Assembly: GCF_022374895.2 (NCBI RefSeq)
Contig: NZ_CP092423.2
Location: 3,410,001 to 3,474,000 of the forward strand
Direction: 5' to 3'
Source of the DNA: Mycobacterium lentiflavum
GTDB lineage: Bacteria > Actinomycetota > Actinomycetes > Mycobacteriales > Mycobacteriaceae
DNA: 64,000 bases
Below, one piece after another: positions 61,531 to 64,000 of this stretch. Position 1 is the first letter of the stretch, and the number at the start of each line of letters is the position of its first letter. The notes below the pieces were generated by a model that saw only the letters and a program-made list of their open reading frames with translations, was not told where the DNA came from and searched no databases. The position numbers and the translations under genes are program-made.

Positions 61531-62328
61531 TCACGGTGACGGTAGCCGCCGTGGGCCCAATAGCGCGGTACCGACACGCACACACGTCGAACCGTGTTTT
61601 ACGGCAATTTCGAAATCGTTGGACATACCGGCGGACAAACCGACCGCACGCGGGTGCGCTTCCAGCACCCGCCGGTGTTCGGATTGCAGCCGCTCAAAGG
61701 CCGCTTCAGGGTCGGCGCCCAGCGGCGGAATGCCCATCAGCCCGACCAATTCCAGGCCTCGCGACTCCTCGACCTGCGCACACAGTTCGTCGAGGCGCTG
61801 CGGCGTCGTGATGTCGACGCCCCCGCGCGAGACGTCGCCGTCCAGACTGACCTGAACGTAGACGCGCAACGGGTGCTGCCGGCCACCGTCAGCCAACGTT
61901 GCCGTCACCGCCCGTTCCAGCGCCGTTACCAGTTGCGAGCTGTCGACCGAATGGGCGGTGTGCGCCCAGCGGGCCAGCGAACGCGCCTTCTTGCGCTGAA
62001 TGCGTCCAACCATGTGCCAGTGCAACTCTCGCGATTCCGACCGCCCGGAAGTTACAGAAGCCGTAGCCAAGCGAGTGAGTTCCGCCACCTTTGCGGCCGC
62101 TTCTTGTTCCCGGGATTCGCCTACCGATCGACAACCCAATCGAGACAAAATCGCGACATCGCTTGCCGGAAAGAATTTGGTAATTGGCAGAAGTTCAATT
62201 TCGCCGACATTGCGTCCCGCCGCTTCCGCGGCCGCCGCTAGTCGCGAACGCACGGCGGCCAACGCGTGAGTCAATTCAGTTTCGCGGTTGCCCTGACTCG
62301 ACGCCGCGTCCGCCATTCCAACCGCCAT
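61531..62328 (-). CDS. PLP-binding YggS-family protein (Rv2148c equivalent)
   Basis: 265 residues from ATG 62328, which has GGAG at 8-nt spacing; ATG 62316 fits homologue length (258) equally well. Alanine-racemase-type barrel with LLPITKFFPASDV (PLP lysine), LGCRSVGESREQEAAAK, WHMVGRIQRKKA, and GLSAGMSNDFEIAVKHGSTCVRVG (phosphate-binding end). Family members keep PLP levels in balance and have no racemase activity. The open frame upstream of 62337 belongs to yfiH in another frame and is not part of the gene. Confidence 0.94.
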   Translation of the reverse strand: MAVGMADAASSQGNRETELTHALAAVRSRLAAAAEAAGRNVGEIELLPITKFFPASDVAILSRLGCRSVGESREQEAAAKVAELTRLATASVTSGRSESRELHWHMVGRIQRKKARSLARWAHTAHSVDSSQLVTALERAVTATLADGGRQHPLRVYVQVSLDGDVSRGGVDITTPQRLDELCAQVEESRGLELVGLMGIPPLGADPEAAFERLQSEHRRVLEAHPRAVGLSAGMSNDFEIAVKHGSTCVRVGTALLGPRRLPSP

Positions 62329-62333
62329 CGCGG

Positions 62334-63041
62334 TCACTCCATCCAGACCAGCGACGCCAGCCGCCCGGTCGGGGCGTCGCGGCGATGACTGAACAGGGCG
62401 GCGTCGGCAACCGTGCAGCGCGGATCGATGTCGATCGATGTGACGCCCAAATCCTTTAGCTGGCAGGCGATTCCGGCCCGAAGGTCGAGACCTGGCTGGC
62501 CATTCGCGGTGGTGGCGCGGCTGCCCGGCAGCGCCGCCTCGACCTCGTCGGCCATCGCCGCGGGCACTTCGTAGTTGCGCCCGGAGACCGCCGGACCGAG
62601 CAGCGCCGAGATGTCGTGGGGCTGGGCGCCCAGCTTGCGCATCGCCTCCACCGTGCGCAGCACGACGCCCCGCTGCGCACCGACGCGCCCGGCGTGGATC
62701 GCCGCGGCCACCCCCGCGCGCGCATCGGCCAACAACACCGGCACACAGTCGGCGGTCACCACCGCCAAGGCCAGCCGGGGGGTGCGCGTCACCAAGGCAT
62801 CGGTGTCGTCGAAGGCGGTATCCCGCGCCTCGTCGACGACCTCGACCCGGTCGCCGTGGACCTGGTTCATCCACACCACCCGGTCGGCACCCAGGCCGAT
62901 GGCGCGGGCCAGCCGGGCGCGGTTGGCGGCCACCGCCGCCGGGTCGTCGCCGACATGGTCGCCGAGGTTGAAGGTGTCGAAGGGCGGCTTCGAGACGCCG
63001 CCCGCGCGGGTGGTCGTCACTCGCCGGACGCGAACGCTCAC
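62334..63041 (-). CDS. YfiH/laccase-domain (PNDO, DUF152) protein (Rv2149c equivalent)
   Basis: 235 residues from GTG 63041 (VSVRVRRVTTTRAGGVS). Homologues may start ~15 residues earlier, and ATGs at 63107-63128 would overlap ftsZ by up to 47 bp. It has AVVTADCVPVLLADARAGVAAAIHAGRVGAQRG with the zinc/copper-binding His and Cys residues, plus FSHRRDAPTGRLASLVWM. Related proteins act as purine nucleoside phosphorylase/adenosine deaminases or as peptidoglycan-editing factors. It lies between ftsZ and yggS, with which it shares the GTGA overlap. Confidence 0.9.
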   Translation of the reverse strand: MSVRVRRVTTTRAGGVSKPPFDTFNLGDHVGDDPAAVAANRARLARAIGLGADRVVWMNQVHGDRVEVVDEARDTAFDDTDALVTRTPRLALAVVTADCVPVLLADARAGVAAAIHAGRVGAQRGVVLRTVEAMRKLGAQPHDISALLGPAVSGRNYEVPAAMADEVEAALPGSRATTANGQPGLDLRAGIACQLKDLGVTSIDIDPRCTVADAALFSHRRDAPTGRLASLVWME

Positions 63042-63081
63042 CAGACCAGTATCCGGAGCGTCGGGTTTCCGCTGCTCGGCG

Positions 63082-64000
63082 TCAGCGGCGCATGAAGGGC
63101 GGCACATCGACGTCGTCGTCATCGCCACCGATACTCAGCGTCGCGCCGTTGGTGTGGACCGGGACGCTGACGGCGTCGACCGGCTCGAACAGCGTCGAGG
63201 TGAGCTTGCCCGCCTTCGCCGACTCGATCCGGTGCGCACCGCCGGCCTTCTCCCCCTTGTCGGCACCGGCGCCGACCACGGGTTTGCGCCCGGGCCCCTG
63301 CGCATCGAAGCCCGCGGCGATGACGGTGACGCGCACCTCGTCGCCCAGCGAGTCGTCGATCACGGTTCCGAAGATGATGTTGGCGTCCTGGTGGGCGGCG
63401 TCCTGCACCAGCGAAGCCGCTTCGTTGATCTCGAACAGGCCCAGGTCACTACCGCCGGCGATCGACATCAGCACGCCCTGGGCGCCCTCCATCGAGGCTT
63501 CCAGCAGCGGGGAGTTGATGGCGATCTCGGCGGCCTTGAGCGAACGGCCTTCACCGCGGGCCGAGCCGATGCCCATCAACGCGGTTCCCGCGCCGGACAT
63601 GATGCCCTTGACGTCGGCGAAGTCGACGTTGATCAGACCGGGCGTGGTGATCAGGTCCGTGATGCCCTGGACACCGTTGAGCAGCACCTCGTCGGCGCTG
63701 CGGAACGCGTCCATCAGCGACACGGCGGCGTCGCCCATCTGCAGCAGGCGGTCGTTGGGGATCACGATCAGGGTGTCGCAACTCTCGCGCAGCGAGCTGA
63801 TGCCGTTTTCGGCCTGGTTGCTACGTCGTTTGCCCTCAAACGAGAACGGCCGGGTGACCACGCCGACGGTCAGCGCGCCCAGTTTGCGCGCGATGCTGGC
63901 GACGACGGGCGCCCCGCCGGTACCGGTTCCGCCGCCCTCACCGGCGGTCACGAACACCATGTCCGCGCCGCGCAGCAGCTCCTCGATCTCGTCCTTGGCG
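63082..64000 (-). CDS. ftsZ: Cell division GTPase FtsZ (5' end outside the window)
   Basis: The last 305 codons are present; the start lies beyond base 64000. It includes the tubulin signature GGGTGTGGAP, T5-T6 loop residues GKRRSNQAENG, NVDFADVKGIM with the T7-loop region (catalytic Asp), and the C-terminal tail ending DDVDVPPFMRR, the conserved peptide that binds SepF and FtsW. FtsZ polymerises with GTP into the division ring. The ~60-residue linker before the tail is Gly/Lys/Ala-rich. Confidence 0.97.
   Translation of the reverse strand, partial: AKDEIEELLRGADMVFVTAGEGGGTGTGGAPVVASIARKLGALTVGVVTRPFSFEGKRRSNQAENGISSLRESCDTLIVIPNDRLLQMGDAAVSLMDAFRSADEVLLNGVQGITDLITTPGLINVDFADVKGIMSGAGTALMGIGSARGEGRSLKAAEIAINSPLLEASMEGAQGVLMSIAGGSDLGLFEINEAASLVQDAAHQDANIIFGTVIDDSLGDEVRVTVIAAGFDAQGPGRKPVVGAGADKGEKAGGAHRIESAKAGKLTSTLFEPVDAVSVPVHTNGATLSIGGDDDDVDVPPFMRR

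Noticed and set aside
61531..62874. A 447-residue reading of the yggS gene
   Set aside because: The part upstream of 62337 lies antisense-free but out of frame within yfiH; homologues start near 62328 or 62316.

Overview
The window is chromosomal DNA from a slow-growing-type Mycobacterium. The evidence is high GC content, GTG/TTG starts, TANNNT minus-10 boxes set against start codons, and gene-by-gene colinearity with the M. tuberculosis H37Rv segment running from the Rv2090 exonuclease to ftsZ (Rv2150c). It is not M. tuberculosis. The PE/PPE genes of that segment are absent, uppP and parDE2 are absent, and a complete mce operon, malQ, an FAD oxidoreductase and an IS481-type insertion sequence are present. 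A non-tuberculous species, perhaps of the M. avium complex, fits best, but the species cannot be proved from the sequence alone.

Positions 1-12200 are a long run of minus-strand genes read from right to left: dop, pup, prcB, prcA, pafA, pafB, pafC, tatA, tatC, helY and a DUF4333 membrane protein. This is the whole Pup ligation and 20S proteasome system, followed by the PafBC DNA-damage regulators, the Tat export pore and a helicase. The proteasome ATPase gene mpa lies close by (14147-15976). Positions 12300-22300 hold conserved mycobacterial genes: two Rv2113/Rv2114-type genes, mpa, lppK, a DUF503 gene, trmI, a RecB-like nuclease, an FAD disulfide oxidoreductase, a DUF4126 membrane protein, and hisG-hisE.

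Positions 22375-36850 are accessory relative to M. tuberculosis. A TetR regulator is divergent from a tightly overlapping yrbEA-yrbEB-mceABCDEF operon, which continues into an Mce-associated membrane protein and a secreted MPT64-like protein. A SAM-dependent methyltransferase and malQ follow. The eight core genes should form a lipid-importing permease with its substrate-binding shaft. The ATPase (MceG) is not in the window. Next comes metH, of the E. coli rather than the usual actinobacterial type, with a hairpin over its ribosome binding site.

Positions 41100-56400 return to the conserved backbone: a PAC2 protein, ansP, an SDR, mshC (mycothiol synthesis), cysQ, the SCO1664/DUF3090/phosphomutase trio, lppL, pyrD, a 13E12-type HNH protein, a small lipoprotein, a hydrolase, a PEBP protein and dapE2. 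A 58-bp tandem repeat (VNTR) separates mshC from cysQ. At 56398 lies tRNA-Leu(GAG). A 1320-bp IS481-family element is inserted 3 bp after its end with a 15-bp target duplication, and a 94-bp orphan left end of a second copy lies 100 bp beyond. The last 6 kb is the cell-division end of the dcw cluster: wag31, yggT, sepF, yggS, yfiH and a 5'-truncated ftsZ, preceded by a phosphoribosyltransferase gene and a small membrane protein.
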